From Alphaproteobacteria bacterium casp-alpha6 (GTDB lineage Bacteria; Pseudomonadota; Alphaproteobacteria; Rhodobacterales; Rhodobacteraceae), in the NCBI GenBank assembly GCA_001510135.1, contig LFER01000008.1:1-36775 (forward strand): DNA of 36,775 nt, in the 5' to 3' direction. The notes under the pieces were generated by a model. That model ran no database searches. It saw nothing but the letters and a program-made list of their open reading frames with translations, and was not told the origin of the DNA. Made by a program: the position numbers and the translations under genes. Of the stretch, positions 24,865 through 34,519 are shown in pieces (the first letter of the stretch is position 1; every line of letters starts with the position of its first letter).

Positions 24865-27036
24865 ATGGATCAATTTATCGATAGCGTCGAAATGGAAGAC
24901 GAGGTGGAAAAAGCCTCGCTTCATCGTCGTCTGGAGATTGTCAAATTTGCCTGTTACGTTGTCCTGCTGATTTCAGCATTTTGGGCATTGATGGGCTTCA
25001 TCTTTGGCTATGCCAGTCTGCTGGGGCTCGCTTTGCTGGCCGGATTGGGATCTTTAATTGCCATATTTCTGATCAATAAAGAGCATCATTTACTCGGGCG
25101 CAATATTTGGATGGGTATGGGCCTTTTGGCTATAACTATTGGATGTTTTCTGGTGGATGATGCTGGAAATGTGCCGTTCCTCTTTGCTTCTGCTGTAGGT
25201 GGACCGTTTATCACCTATTCACTTAAATATGAGCGTTTTTGGATTGCCTTTTTTGTCTTAATGACAATTGGCCTTTGGGCAGTTCATTGGGTTTTGGGGA
25301 GCAATTTTTTCGGAACTGTGATTGTTGGTCCTGAGATTGCTAAAACTTATTTTGAACTGCCAGTTGTGATTTCAACTTTGGTCGTCATTTCTATTCAATT
25401 GGGAAGCGCCGGTCTTATTGCGAATACCTACAGTGAACAGATTTATCTCTCAAACAAAGCCGCAGTAGAGGCAAATGCCGCAAAGTCGACCTTTTTGGCA
25501 AATATGAGCCATGAAATCCGCACGCCGATGAACGGCATTGTGGGCATGATTGATGTCTTGATGGCGAGCCAACTTGAGGCAGACCAAGTCAGTAAGCTCA
25601 AAGTCATGCAGGATAGTTCCTATTCGTTGCTTCGTATCATCGACGATATATTGGATATGGCAAAATTGGATGCCGCTGAGCTTGAACTGAAGGCTGTTGA
25701 GGTCCCACTCTTACCATGGTTTGAAAGCGTCATCCTAAGCGTAACGCCAATGGCAGCAACCAAGAAAGTTATCTTGCTGATCGGGTATGACGCGGATTTG
25801 CCACGTAAGATCAGTTTTGATGCGGGGAGGTTACGTCAGGTTGCGTTGAACCTGATTACAAATGCGATCAAATTTTCCTCGAACGCAGACTTGAACCGGG
25901 TAGGAATGGTATATGTGCATCTCGACAAGGTTGATGATGAAACCTTTCGTCTGTGGGTCGCGGATAATGGTGTAGGTATCCGAGAAGACAAATTGGATGC
26001 AATTTTCAACCCCTTTGTTCAAGCTGAGGGAACAACATTTACCCAGTTTGGAGGAACGGGTCTTGGGTTATCAATCGTGCAGCGACTGGTGTCCAAAATG
26101 GATGGTACCTTAAACGTCGAAAGCGTTTACGGCGAAGGCGCCAAGTTCATTATTGATCTTCCAATGCTCGCCGCGCAGGGAAGCACGGCTTTACCCAATC
26201 TCAAGGACACATCCGTTGTCGCATATGTTACAGATGCTGCGTTCGTCAATATTTTGAAGAATTACACTGAAGCAACTGGCGCTTCGTGGGATGGCTACAC
26301 GGATAGAGATGCCTTTTTTGAGGTTTTGAAATCTCCTAAACAAATTTGTAAAATCGTCCTATCGGTTCCGGGGCACACAACCACAACTTTGGAAGCGATA
26401 GCTAAAGATGTGGCTATCCTGCGTCCTGAGACAGAGATCATAAGCTTTGAGTCAACCCTCTACCCAAGCAAAATCCCACCCCAAAACATAAATATGGTCC
26501 CGTATTTTCCACTTCTGCCATCCCGTTATTGGCAAGCACTGTCTGAGAACATCATATTGAAAACGGATGAGGATGGGCAGGTCAGGGTTGAAACGATTGC
26601 CCCCAAAGCAGAAGCGGCTGCTGAGGGGCGGGAAGATTTTCATATACTGGTTGTCGAAGATAACGAGATTAATCAGTTTGTTTTGGCCGAGCAGCTCAAA
26701 ACGCTCGGCTATTCGTACGAACTGGCCTCGAACGGCAATGAGGGTTATGATTTATGGCTAACAGGGGACTTTGATCTGGTTTTGTGCGATTGCCATATGC
26801 CTCAATTGGACGGCTTCGGATTAGCAGAAAAAATTCGCGATTATGAATTGACTGACCGACTGCTGAGAACCCCGATCATAGCGATCACAGCCAACCCTTT
26901 TCTGGGTGAGGCTGATAAATGCTATGCCGCAGGTATGGATGATTTTCTGAGTAAGCCAGTGAAACTTGAAGAACTCGACAAGATGATATCCAAATGGATG
27001 GTTCCTAGCCTTAACGATGATCAAAAAAGTTCCTAA
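24865..27036 (+). CDS. Hybrid sensor histidine kinase with degenerate and active receiver domains
   Basis: A 723-residue inner-membrane kinase. About six membrane segments lie between 28 and 187, so the sensor part is largely membrane-embedded. The HisKA box SHEIRTPMNG carries phospho-acceptor H216. The ATPase region has NLITNAIKFS (329-338), DNGVGI (367-372) and GGTGLGL (396-402). From about 445 to 560 there is a receiver-like domain where VLSVPGH replaces the acidic phospho-site, so it is probably inactive. The last domain is a full receiver with D642 in LCDCHMPQLDG and K697 in SKPV. No HPt domain or response regulator is next to it, so the phosphate target must be elsewhere. The start is ATG 24865. 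Confidence 0.93.
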   Translation: MDQFIDSVEMEDEVEKASLHRRLEIVKFACYVVLLISAFWALMGFIFGYASLLGLALLAGLGSLIAIFLINKEHHLLGRNIWMGMGLLAITIGCFLVDDAGNVPFLFASAVGGPFITYSLKYERFWIAFFVLMTIGLWAVHWVLGSNFFGTVIVGPEIAKTYFELPVVISTLVVISIQLGSAGLIANTYSEQIYLSNKAAVEANAAKSTFLANMSHEIRTPMNGIVGMIDVLMASQLEADQVSKLKVMQDSSYSLLRIIDDILDMAKLDAAELELKAVEVPLLPWFESVILSVTPMAATKKVILLIGYDADLPRKISFDAGRLRQVALNLITNAIKFSSNADLNRVGMVYVHLDKVDDETFRLWVADNGVGIREDKLDAIFNPFVQAEGTTFTQFGGTGLGLSIVQRLVSKMDGTLNVESVYGEGAKFIIDLPMLAAQGSTALPNLKDTSVVAYVTDAAFVNILKNYTEATGASWDGYTDRDAFFEVLKSPKQICKIVLSVPGHTTTTLEAIAKDVAILRPETEIISFESTLYPSKIPPQNINMVPYFPLLPSRYWQALSENIILKTDEDGQVRVETIAPKAEAAAEGREDFHILVVEDNEINQFVLAEQLKTLGYSYELASNGNEGYDLWLTGDFDLVLCDCHMPQLDGFGLAEKIRDYELTDRLLRTPIIAITANPFLGEADKCYAAGMDDFLSKPVKLEELDKMISKWMVPSLNDDQKSS

Positions 27037-27046
27037 AGGATTTGAA

Positions 27047-27145
27047 ATGGACCCCCTAAACGAAGTTTCTTCGCGAATGCTTGCTAAATTCTGCGACACG
27101 CGTCCTGGGCTTCAGCCGGTCGTGCTTGTATTCTCCATGCCCTAA
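27047..27145 (+). CDS. Candidate 32-residue peptide downstream of the kinase
   Basis: The ATG at 27047 is 10 bp after the kinase stop with AAAGGA about 6 bases before it. It encodes MDPLNEVSSRMLAKFCDTRP, then GLQPVVLVFSMP, then TAA. The good ribosome site and close spacing suggest cotranslation. It has no known family. Such small genes are often real, but length alone gives no proof. The remainder up to 27196 shows nothing more. Confidence 0.4.
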   Translation: MDPLNEVSSRMLAKFCDTRPGLQPVVLVFSMP

Positions 27146-27196
27146 GGGACGCTTCGCGGTATCATTGCGATAAATTTCCGACTTACACAGAAGTCA

Positions 27197-27766
27197 TCAA
27201 GGGTTGATGGAGTAATCTATTTCGCCATCCTCATCATCGCGTGCGGGCCGCCCAATCACATCTTTGAGGCCATCCAGTTCGATGAAGTTATCAGCTTGCC
27301 GACGAAGCTCATCCGCGATCATTGGTGGCTGGCTGCGGATCGTAGACACAACAGACACACGCACGCCTTGGCGTTGCAAACTTTCGATCAAAGGTCTGAA
27401 ATCTCCATCTCCGGAGAAAAGTACAATATGATCGACGTGTGGGGCGAGCTCCATAGCGTTCACGGTAAGCTCAATGTCCATATTGCCTTTAACCTTCCGA
27501 CGCCCCTGGCTGTCTGTGTATTCTTTGGCCGTTTTGGTCACCATGGTAAAACCGTTGTAGTTCAACCAGTCGACCAGAGGGCGGATCGGAGAATATTCTT
27601 CATTGTCCAACAGAGCGGTGTAGTAAAATGCACGCAACATTTTCCCGCGCCTCATGAATTCGGCGCGCAGAAGTTTATAATCGATGTCAAATCCCAATGA
27701 TTTTGCGGCGGCATATAAGTTTGAGCCGTCTATGAACAGCGCAAGCCGTTCGTCTTTGTAAAACAT
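27197..27766 (-). CDS. NYN domain (LabA/PIN-like) protein
   Basis: A 189-residue protein of the NYN family, a PIN-fold group of probable RNA-cleaving enzymes. Key acidic residues are present: D14 in LFIDGSNLY, D97 in KGNMDIELTV, and D119 and D121 in FSGDGDFRPLIE. The C-terminal tail is acidic (RDDEDGEIDY). The ATG at 27766 has GGAAGGGAAA before it; a longer frame upstream has no support. It is divergent from folK. LabA-like members are widespread in alphaproteobacteria; the RNA target is unknown. Confidence 0.9.
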   Translation of the reverse strand: MFYKDERLALFIDGSNLYAAAKSLGFDIDYKLLRAEFMRRGKMLRAFYYTALLDNEEYSPIRPLVDWLNYNGFTMVTKTAKEYTDSQGRRKVKGNMDIELTVNAMELAPHVDHIVLFSGDGDFRPLIESLQRQGVRVSVVSTIRSQPPMIADELRRQADNFIELDGLKDVIGRPARDDEDGEIDYSINP

Positions 27767-27909
27767 TAATTTCCCTTCCAAGGTTTTTGTGCAGCTAAGA
27801 CTTAACCTTTTTAAATACCAGATAAAAATCTCTACTAGACATTGTGTGTACTTCTCGCAAGAACTTTGCACGTACAAAAAAGTTTTGTTTGTGTCACAAA
27901 GGTGTAGCT

Positions 27910-28482
27910 ATGCCTTCTCATAGGTCTATTGGTTGTCTAATCAGTCTAGGAAGCAATCTGGAATGGGGATTGCTCAACCCTGTGGATATGATTTCGTCAG
28001 CGATTTATTCTTTGGCAGGATATTCGATTACAATAAAAAAAATAAGCCGTTTTTTTCGGACCCCCGCATTTCCGAGTGGATCAGGGCCAGATTTCGTAAA
28101 TGCGGCGATTTTGATTCGTTCGCATTTAGAGCCAAAAGATCTTTTGTCAGTATTGCATGAGGTCGAACAAAAAAATGCACGTATCCGAAAAGAGCGTTGG
28201 TCGCCGCGCACGCTTGATCTTGATCTACTTTCCTATGGTGATGCGGTGAGGCCAAATATAAATGAATTTTCATATTGGTCAGAGCTCCCACTGGAAAGAC
28301 AATTAAAAGAGGCTCCGGGCACTCTGATATTACCTCATCCCCGATTGCATCAGAGAGCCTTTGTTCTGGGCCCCCTGATGGATATCGTACCGGATTGGGT
28401 GCATCCGGTGCTTCAGATATCAGTGAAAGAGATGTACGCCCAACTTTCGCCCAAAGAGCGCGAAGAAATAAGACCGTTTTGA
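27910..28482 (+). CDS. folK: 2-amino-4-hydroxy-6-hydroxymethyldihydropteridine pyrophosphokinase
   Basis: HPPK transfers pyrophosphate from ATP to the pterin in folate synthesis. The product has 190 residues from ATG 27910, where AAAGGTG precedes it. Hallmarks: [10 protein letters not shown] near 10-19, [11 protein letters not shown] near 60, [12 protein letters not shown] (the Mg-binding D residues) and [13 protein letters not shown]. An in-frame start further up lacks homology and would lie in the NYN gene leader. It stands first in the rpoZ-to-recO run. Confidence 0.94.
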   Translation: MPSHRSIGCLISLGSNLEWGLLNPVDMISSAIYSLAGYSITIKKISRFFRTPAFPSGSGPDFVNAAILIRSHLEPKDLLSVLHEVEQKNARIRKERWSPRTLDLDLLSYGDAVRPNINEFSYWSELPLERQLKEAPGTLILPHPRLHQRAFVLGPLMDIVPDWVHPVLQISVKEMYAQLSPKEREEIRPF

Positions 28483-28558
28483 GTTTTTGACTTGTCTTTT
28501 AGGGTGGGAGGCCTTACATCAACGGCTTGATTGGCGTTTTGCGACTTCGGAGATGAAC

Positions 28559-28912
28559 ATGGCCCGTGTGACGGTTGAGGATTGTGTAGACAAAGTACCT
28601 AACAGATTTGAGCTTGTGATGCTTGCTGCGCATCGTGCACGCGAAATATCTGCAGGGTCTGCGCTGACTGTGGATCGTGACAACGATAAGAACCCAGTCG
28701 TGTCTTTGCGCGAAATTGCTGACGAAACCCAATCTGCCGATGCATTGCGTGAACGTCTTATTGAATCAAATCAAACCCAGATTGAGGTCGATGAGCCGGA
28801 AGATGACTCCATGTCATTACTGATGAGCGGAGAGCAGGATCGCCCAGTAGAAGACGATATGTCAGAAGAAAAGCTACTGCGCGCATTGATGGCTGCACAA
28901 GGGCAAGGCTAA
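28559..28912 (+). CDS. rpoZ: RNA polymerase omega subunit
   Basis: Omega binds the beta-prime subunit and helps assemble the core RNA polymerase; it also forms part of one ppGpp site in many proteobacteria. The 117-residue product opens with [20 protein letters not shown], the classic omega start, then AHRAREI and [11 protein letters not shown]. The acidic tail ([10 protein letters not shown]) is usual in alphaproteobacteria. ATG 28559 has GGAG 7 bases upstream. It is directly before rel, the same order as in E. coli and relatives, linking the alarmone target and the enzyme that makes it. Confidence 0.97.
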   Translation: MARVTVEDCVDKVPNRFELVMLAAHRAREISAGSALTVDRDNDKNPVVSLREIADETQSADALRERLIESNQTQIEVDEPEDDSMSLLMSGEQDRPVEDDMSEEKLLRALMAAQGQG

Positions 28913-28937
28913 TACATAGCATGTTGGGTTTTTGCGT

Positions 28938-31082
28938 ATGATAGATGCCCAAGAACTCATTGATTGTGTCCTAGCTTACAATCCAAAATCAAACATAGGT
29001 ATGATTAAATCAGCCTATGAGTATGGAAAGCTGAAGCACGAGGGCCAATTTCGCCGCTCTGGCGAGCCGTATTTTTCACATCCGGTAGAAGTGGCAATGA
29101 TTCTGGCGCAACAAAAGCTGGATGACTCCACGATCATTACTGCGCTTTTGCACGATACGATCGAGGACACTCGTTCGACCAAAAAAGACATTGCAGAAAA
29201 ATTTTCCCCTGAAATTGCCGATCTTGTGGATGGTGTGACGAAGCTGACACAGATGCAGCTCACGTCGAGCGAAACCAAAGAAGCTGAAAACATTCGCAAA
29301 CTCTTGATGGCAATGGCCCAAGATGTGCGCGTGATTTTGGTGAAACTCGCAGACCGGCTGCATAATATGCGCACGATAAAAGCAATGCCGCCTGCCAAGC
29401 AAATGGAAAAAGCCCGTGAAACTATGGATATTTTTGCGCCTTTGGCGGGTCGCATGGGGATGCAGTCCATTCGAGAAGATTTAGAAGATCACTCGTTTAA
29501 AGTTCTAAACCCCGAGGGGCGTGCCTCTATAATTCGACGCTTTATTAAACTGCAAAAAGAAACCGGCGATGTGGTTGAGCGCATTTCATCGGATATGCTT
29601 CAGGAAATGGAAGCTGACGGGATTGTCGCCGAAGTCTATGGACGTGCCAAGAAACCCTATTCCATTTGGCGCAAAATGCAGGAAAAGGATCTTTCTTTTT
29701 CCCGCCTCTCTGATATCTACGGGTTTCGGATCATAACGCAAACTGATGCAGATTGTTACCGCATCTTGGGCGTGATCCACCGGCGCTGGCGCGCGGTCCC
29801 GGGTCGGTTCAAAGATTATATCAGTCAGCCCAAATCCAACGGCTATCGGTCAATCCATACCACAGTTTCCGGCCGGGATGGAAAGCGGGTCGAAGTTCAG
29901 ATCCGCACCTATCAGATGCACGATGTTGCTGAAAGTGGTGTTGCTGCGCACTGGGCCTATCGCGACGGAGAGCGCAGCGAAAACCCCTTTACCGTAGATC
30001 CCTATAAATGGATCCATTCTCTGATTGAACAATTCGAAGCAGAAGATGATCATGATGCCTTTCTAGAGGCGGTCAAACTTGAAATGTACACTGACAAAGT
30101 GTTTTGCTTTACCCCTAAAGGCGCAGTGATCAAGCTTCCCAAAGGGGCAACACCCATTGATTTTGCCTATACGATCCACACAGAGTTTGTCGGAAACCGC
30201 TGTGTTGGGGCAAAGGTGGATGGGCTGCGTGTTCCTCTCTGGACACGGTTGCGCAATGGTCAGTCAGTTGAAATTATCACTGCACAGGGACAAAATCCGC
30301 AAGGCACGTGGCTCGAGATGGCAGAAACAGGTAAAGCGAAATCTGCAATCCGGCGCGCTTTGCGTGACGCTGACCGCCAAAAGCACATTGTTATGGGACA
30401 GGAACTGGCGCGTGCAGCTTTTGAACACCTTGGCAAAAAAGCAACGGACAAAGTTCTTGAAACCGCTGCAAAGAAACTGCGCCTCCCAAACGTCAATGAA
30501 CTTTTGGCGCGCCTTGGGAATGCAGAATTGCGCGCGCGTGATGTGGTGCAATCGGTTTATGCAGATTTGTCAGTGGATAAAGAACCGGAGGTGGATAGCC
30601 GTCGTGCGGTGATTGGTCTTCGGCAAGGGCAATCTTTTTCACGCTCACCCTGCTGCCAAGCTTTGCCCGGGGAACGTATCGTTGGAATTATGACCGAGGG
30701 ACATGGCGTGTCTGTTCACGCAATCGATTGCGACAGCCTTGCCAAATACGAAGATTCCCCTGAACTTTGGTTAGATCTCCATTGGCATTCTGGGAAACAT
30801 GCGGCCGTCTATCCAGTGACTTTGGATATGACAATTGCAAACGATGCTGGCGTATTGGGACGCGTTTGTACGTTGATCGGGGAAGCACAAGGTAACATTT
30901 CCGAGCTCGAGTTCATCGAACGAAATCCGGATTTTTATCGCCTTACAATGAATGTCGAACTGCGAGACATAGAACATCTTCACGCTGTAACAACCGTTCT
31001 TGAAGCTGAAGTGCAAGTGGCAGCACTAAAGCGTTTACGCCGCGCACGTCCAAGAATAAATGAGCAGTTAATCCTACAATAA
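28938..31082 (+). CDS. Bifunctional (p)ppGpp synthetase/hydrolase
   Basis: A 714-residue RSH enzyme that makes and breaks the stringent-response alarmone (p)ppGpp. The HD hydrolase domain has H48 in FSHPVEVA and the HD-ED motif LLHDTIEDT (71-79). The synthetase domain shows RFKDYISQPKSNGYRSIHTT and EVQIRTYQMHDVAE. A TGS domain follows (VFCFTPKGAVIKLPKGATPI), then a helical region, and a C-terminal ACT domain near 635-714. Both active sites look intact. The start at ATG 28938 is chosen because the homology begins there; a TTG two codons up is possible. The ribosome site is weak. rpoZ lies 25 bp upstream. Confidence 0.96.
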   Translation: MIDAQELIDCVLAYNPKSNIGMIKSAYEYGKLKHEGQFRRSGEPYFSHPVEVAMILAQQKLDDSTIITALLHDTIEDTRSTKKDIAEKFSPEIADLVDGVTKLTQMQLTSSETKEAENIRKLLMAMAQDVRVILVKLADRLHNMRTIKAMPPAKQMEKARETMDIFAPLAGRMGMQSIREDLEDHSFKVLNPEGRASIIRRFIKLQKETGDVVERISSDMLQEMEADGIVAEVYGRAKKPYSIWRKMQEKDLSFSRLSDIYGFRIITQTDADCYRILGVIHRRWRAVPGRFKDYISQPKSNGYRSIHTTVSGRDGKRVEVQIRTYQMHDVAESGVAAHWAYRDGERSENPFTVDPYKWIHSLIEQFEAEDDHDAFLEAVKLEMYTDKVFCFTPKGAVIKLPKGATPIDFAYTIHTEFVGNRCVGAKVDGLRVPLWTRLRNGQSVEIITAQGQNPQGTWLEMAETGKAKSAIRRALRDADRQKHIVMGQELARAAFEHLGKKATDKVLETAAKKLRLPNVNELLARLGNAELRARDVVQSVYADLSVDKEPEVDSRRAVIGLRQGQSFSRSPCCQALPGERIVGIMTEGHGVSVHAIDCDSLAKYEDSPELWLDLHWHSGKHAAVYPVTLDMTIANDAGVLGRVCTLIGEAQGNISELEFIERNPDFYRLTMNVELRDIEHLHAVTTVLEAEVQVAALKRLRRARPRINEQLILQ

Positions 31083-31096
31083 GCAAAGAGAAACTT

Positions 31097-31735
31097 GTGT
31101 TTAAACGTCGCGATAGGCGCCCAATCCTACGAATTTTGCTGGAATTTTTCTGGCCCGAAGGCGGTTGGACACGCGCATTTCAATACGTGAAACACCGCCT
31201 TCGGCGCTTGCCGGATACACCGCAACGCATTGCACGCGGGGTTTGTATCGGTGTGTTTACGACGTTTACTCCGTTTTACGGATTTCACTTTCTTTTTGCC
31301 GCCAGCGTTGCAAAGCTTTTGAACGGGAATATGCTAGCGGCGCTTTTGGGAACATTTTTCGGCAATCCTTTGACCTATGTTCCCATTGGCGTGGTGTCAT
31401 TGCAAACGGGTCATTTTCTGCTTGGAAAAACCTTAGAGCCTCATTCGGTTGAGCGCTCTCTTGGAGGAAAATTTATTGATGCATGGCGCGATCTTCGTGA
31501 CAATATATTTGCGCTTTTCACAGATCAGGTGGCCGATTGGTCAAATCTTCAAGTATTTTACCAAGAAGTGTTTCTGCCTTACCTGATTGGGGGAATTGCG
31601 CCGGGGCTGATCATGGCCTTGATTGTCTATTATTTAAGCCTTCCTCTGGTGATTGCTTATCAAAAAAGACGAAAAGGTTTTTTAAAGGAAAAGCTACTTT
31701 CTCTTAAAAAGAAAAAACCTACATTGACAAAATAG
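31097..31735 (+). CDS. DUF2062 family membrane protein
   Basis: A 212-residue inner-membrane protein with the DUF2062 fold: a basic N-terminus, then RIARGVCIGVFTTFTPFYGF, LLGTFFGNPLTYVP and LIGGIAPGLIMALIVYYLSL. Its function is unknown. The start is GTG 31097, with AAAGAG about 7 bases upstream, 14 bp after rel. The last 25 residues are lysine-rich. Genes of this family commonly sit between rel and pdxJ in Rhodobacterales, and this window keeps that order. Confidence 0.9.
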   Translation: MFKRRDRRPILRILLEFFWPEGGWTRAFQYVKHRLRRLPDTPQRIARGVCIGVFTTFTPFYGFHFLFAASVAKLLNGNMLAALLGTFFGNPLTYVPIGVVSLQTGHFLLGKTLEPHSVERSLGGKFIDAWRDLRDNIFALFTDQVADWSNLQVFYQEVFLPYLIGGIAPGLIMALIVYYLSLPLVIAYQKRRKGFLKEKLLSLKKKKPTLTK

Positions 31736-31781
31736 AAAGCGTAACCGCATTCATTTGCACCTATTTTGAAGGAGTAACATT

Positions 31782-32537
31782 ATGTTGTCGCATGGAAAAT
31801 TAAGGTTGGGTGTTAACATCGACCACGTTGCGACCGTTAGAAACGCGCGTGGTTCTGCCTATCCTGATCCGGTGCGTGCAGCCAAGCTTGCCGAAGAGGC
31901 CGGCGCGGATGGGATTACTGCGCATCTGCGCGAAGACCGGCGCCATATTTCAGACAACGATATTGAGCGCCTTGTTGATGCTTTGCGCGTGCCCCTGAAT
32001 TTTGAAATGGCCGCCACGGATGAAATGCAAGCCATCGCATTGCGCCATAAACCCCATGCGGTCTGTATTGTCCCTGAAAAACGTGAGGAACGGACCACTG
32101 AGGGGGGGCTCGAAGTGGCACGCGAAGAAAATCGGCTCGCCCATTTTATCGCGCCATTGCGTGAGGCTGGCAGTCGTGTATCTATTTTCATCGCTGCCGA
32201 TCAAAGGCAAATCGACGCGGCGCATCGCATTGGGGCACAGGTTATCGAACTACATACCGGGTCTTATTGTGATTTTCATGCAGAGGGTCGTTTTGAGGAA
32301 CGTGATGCAGAGTTAGAACGCATGCGGGAAATGTCTGCATATGCACATTCCCTAGGGCTTGAGGTCCATGCAGGGCATGGGATCACCTATGACACGGTAC
32401 AACCGATCGCGGCCTTTCCCGAAGTCATGGAACTCAATATCGGTCATTTCATTATCGGAGAGGCAATTTTTCGCGGATTACACCCTGCGATCGCGGAAAT
32501 GCGCCGTCTGATGGATGCCGCGCGCGCAGACACATGA
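31782..32537 (+). CDS. pdxJ: Pyridoxine 5'-phosphate synthase
   Basis: PdxJ condenses 1-deoxyxylulose 5-phosphate with the amino-acetone phosphate formed by PdxA to give pyridoxine 5'-phosphate. The 251-residue protein has all family signatures: [16 protein letters not shown] near 9-24, [14 protein letters not shown] near 43-56, [10 protein letters not shown] near 73-82, and [12 protein letters not shown] and [13 protein letters not shown] near the C-terminus. AAGGAG lies 7 bases before the ATG. The stop overlaps the acpS start in an ATGA junction. Confidence 0.97.
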   Translation: MLSHGKLRLGVNIDHVATVRNARGSAYPDPVRAAKLAEEAGADGITAHLREDRRHISDNDIERLVDALRVPLNFEMAATDEMQAIALRHKPHAVCIVPEKREERTTEGGLEVAREENRLAHFIAPLREAGSRVSIFIAADQRQIDAAHRIGAQVIELHTGSYCDFHAEGRFEERDAELERMREMSAYAHSLGLEVHAGHGITYDTVQPIAAFPEVMELNIGHFIIGEAIFRGLHPAIAEMRRLMDAARADT

Positions 32538-32935
32538 TCCTTGGTGTTGGAACAGATCTGGCCAATATTGACCGCATCGCAGGTGTTCTTGAACGCCATG
32601 GTGACCGGTTTCGCAATCGGGTGTTTACCGAAGTAGAACAGCGAAAAGCCGAGAGGCGAAAAGATGTGGCTGGCACTTATGCAAAACGCTGGGCTGCCAA
32701 AGAGGCCTGTTCCAAAGCCTTGGGTACAGGATTGCGCATGGGCATCAGTTGGAAAGACATGGCCGTTAGTAACCTGAAAACCGGACAGCCGGTCATGACT
32801 GTCACCGGTTGGGCGGCAGAACGGTTAAAGGACATGACACCAGAGGGACATGAGGCCACCATCCATGTGTCGCTGACGGATGATCATCCATGGGCGCAAG
32901 CCTTCGTAGTGATCGAAGCCCAACCCATCGCTTGA
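32534..32935 (+). CDS. acpS: Holo-[acyl-carrier-protein] synthase
   Basis: AcpS transfers phosphopantetheine from CoA to apo-ACP, activating fatty-acid synthesis. The 133-residue product keeps the two magnesium-binding motifs: D8 in [12 protein letters not shown] and the glutamate in [23 protein letters not shown] closes the domain. ATG 32534 overlaps the pdxJ stop, showing translational coupling. The length is normal. Confidence 0.96.
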   Translation: MILGVGTDLANIDRIAGVLERHGDRFRNRVFTEVEQRKAERRKDVAGTYAKRWAAKEACSKALGTGLRMGISWKDMAVSNLKTGQPVMTVTGWAAERLKDMTPEGHEATIHVSLTDDHPWAQAFVVIEAQPIA

Positions 32936-32987
32936 CAGAGAAGGCCCAAGGCTCCATGTATCTCGCACTGAGAGGCAGGAGAGCGGC

Positions 32988-33833
32988 ATGGACAAAGAAA
33001 AGACAGCCCAAGACGAAAATCCAATCATCGAAACGATCAAAACGGTGGTTTACGCTTTGGTATTGGCAGGTTTATTCAGAACTCTATTCTTTCAACCCTT
33101 CTGGATTCCGTCGGGTTCAATGAAAAGTACCCTGCTGATTGGCGATTTTCTCTTTGTCAATAAAATGGCCTATGGCTATTCATATGCATCTTGCCCCAGC
33201 ATTCCTTTTACAAATATCACCCCTGATAAAATTTGCGGATTTCTGTCCGGCGACAACGAACGTATCTGGGCAGGGGAACCACAGCGCGGCGATGTGGTGG
33301 TGTTTCGTCATCCCGTACATGGCACAGATTACATCAAACGCCTTATTGGCGTGCCGGGGGACACGGTTCAAATGAAGGATGGCCGCCTGATCCTGAATGG
33401 AAACTACGTCGACTTTAAAGAGGATGGGAAATTCATTGAAATCATGGAGCGCCAAGGGTCTATGGGGCGACAACCACGTTGCGCAAATGCACCGGTTGGG
33501 CTTGGGGGCGTATGTGAAAAAGAACGCGGTATAGAAAGGCTGCCAAGCGGCAAAAGTTACTCTGTGCTGAACATCGGCAACCAAGGTTCGGACAATACGG
33601 GTGTTTATACAGTGCCCGCGGGACATTACTTTTTTATCGGTGACAATCGGGACAATTCAACCGACAGCCGCTTTCGTCAAAATTATTCAAATCCAAGCTC
33701 CAGCGGTGTTGGCTTTGTGAAATTCGAAGACATCATCGGTCGTGCTGATCGCATTATGTTTTCGTCTGCTGGCAAGTCTATGTTTTTTTTCTGGACTTGG
33801 CGGAGTGACAGGTTTTTCAAGGAGGTCATTTGA
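32988..33833 (+). CDS. lepB: Signal peptidase I
   Basis: LepB removes signal peptides from exported proteins at the inner membrane. The 281-residue product has one N-terminal membrane segment (about 17-37). The catalytic serine S44 lies in IPSGSM, and the general-base lysine K117 in [23 protein letters not shown] is the C-terminal box E. A cysteine-containing insertion (about 69-83, ASCPSIPF and KICGF) lies between the serine and lysine boxes and is known in alphaproteobacterial enzymes. AGGAGAG precedes the ATG. The stop overlaps the rnc start. Confidence 0.96.
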   Translation: MDKEKTAQDENPIIETIKTVVYALVLAGLFRTLFFQPFWIPSGSMKSTLLIGDFLFVNKMAYGYSYASCPSIPFTNITPDKICGFLSGDNERIWAGEPQRGDVVVFRHPVHGTDYIKRLIGVPGDTVQMKDGRLILNGNYVDFKEDGKFIEIMERQGSMGRQPRCANAPVGLGGVCEKERGIERLPSGKSYSVLNIGNQGSDNTGVYTVPAGHYFFIGDNRDNSTDSRFRQNYSNPSSSGVGFVKFEDIIGRADRIMFSSAGKSMFFFWTWRSDRFFKEVI

Positions 33834-34519
33834 AGCTATCAAGCGATCTAAAGGCCTTCGAGGAAAGGCTGGGATACAGGTTTAAAAACCCGGCGCCCTT
33901 GCTTGAGGCCGTCACGCATCCGTCCATGAGTTCGGTGAGCCGGCGCGACAATCAGCGTTTAGAATTTTTAGGCGATCGCGTGCTGGGACTTATTATTTCG
34001 GATGCTCTTTTAAAGGCAGATAAAGAGGCAAGCGAAGGTCTTCTTGCGCCACGTTTTAATGCGCTTGTGCGCAAGGAATGCTGTGCGGAGGTGGCCGAGG
34101 AAATTGATCTTGGGGCAGTCATTAAGCTTGGTCGTTCAGAAATGCTGTCTGGCGGGCGACGCAAAAAAACCCTTCTGGGAGATGCAATTGAAGCCGTGAT
34201 CGCGGCAGTCTTTTTGGATGGTGGATTTGAGGCGGCACAAAAAGTGGTCTTGCGCCATTGGTCTGCCCGTATCGCCGGTGTCAAAGCGCTTGCGAGGGAT
34301 CCAAAGACAGAGCTGCAGGAATGGGCGCAAAGTTGTGGGTTTTCGCCACCGACTTACACGCTCATCTCACGTGCCGGTCCTGATCATCAACCGGTTTTTG
34401 TCATCGAAGCGAGGCTTGAAAACGGTTTGTTTGTACAGGCAACGGCTGGAAACAAACGAGATGCGGAAAAAGTGGCTGCAACGGCGTTATTACAACAAAT
34501 CAAGGACCGCAAAAAATGA
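33830..34519 (+). CDS. rnc: Ribonuclease III
   Basis: RNase III cuts double-stranded RNA to process rRNA precursors and some mRNAs. The 229-residue protein has the signature [19 protein letters not shown] near 42-60 and the second acidic pair in [16 protein letters not shown]. The double-stranded RNA-binding domain covers roughly 153-225 ([14 protein letters not shown]). It starts with TTG at 33830, supported by an excellent AAGGAGGT five bases before and an overlap with the lepB stop (TTGA). A weaker start codon with a strong site may keep its level low; RNase III is often autoregulated. Confidence 0.96.
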   Translation: MKLSSDLKAFEERLGYRFKNPAPLLEAVTHPSMSSVSRRDNQRLEFLGDRVLGLIISDALLKADKEASEGLLAPRFNALVRKECCAEVAEEIDLGAVIKLGRSEMLSGGRRKKTLLGDAIEAVIAAVFLDGGFEAAQKVVLRHWSARIAGVKALARDPKTELQEWAQSCGFSPPTYTLISRAGPDHQPVFVIEARLENGLFVQATAGNKRDAEKVAATALLQQIKDRKK

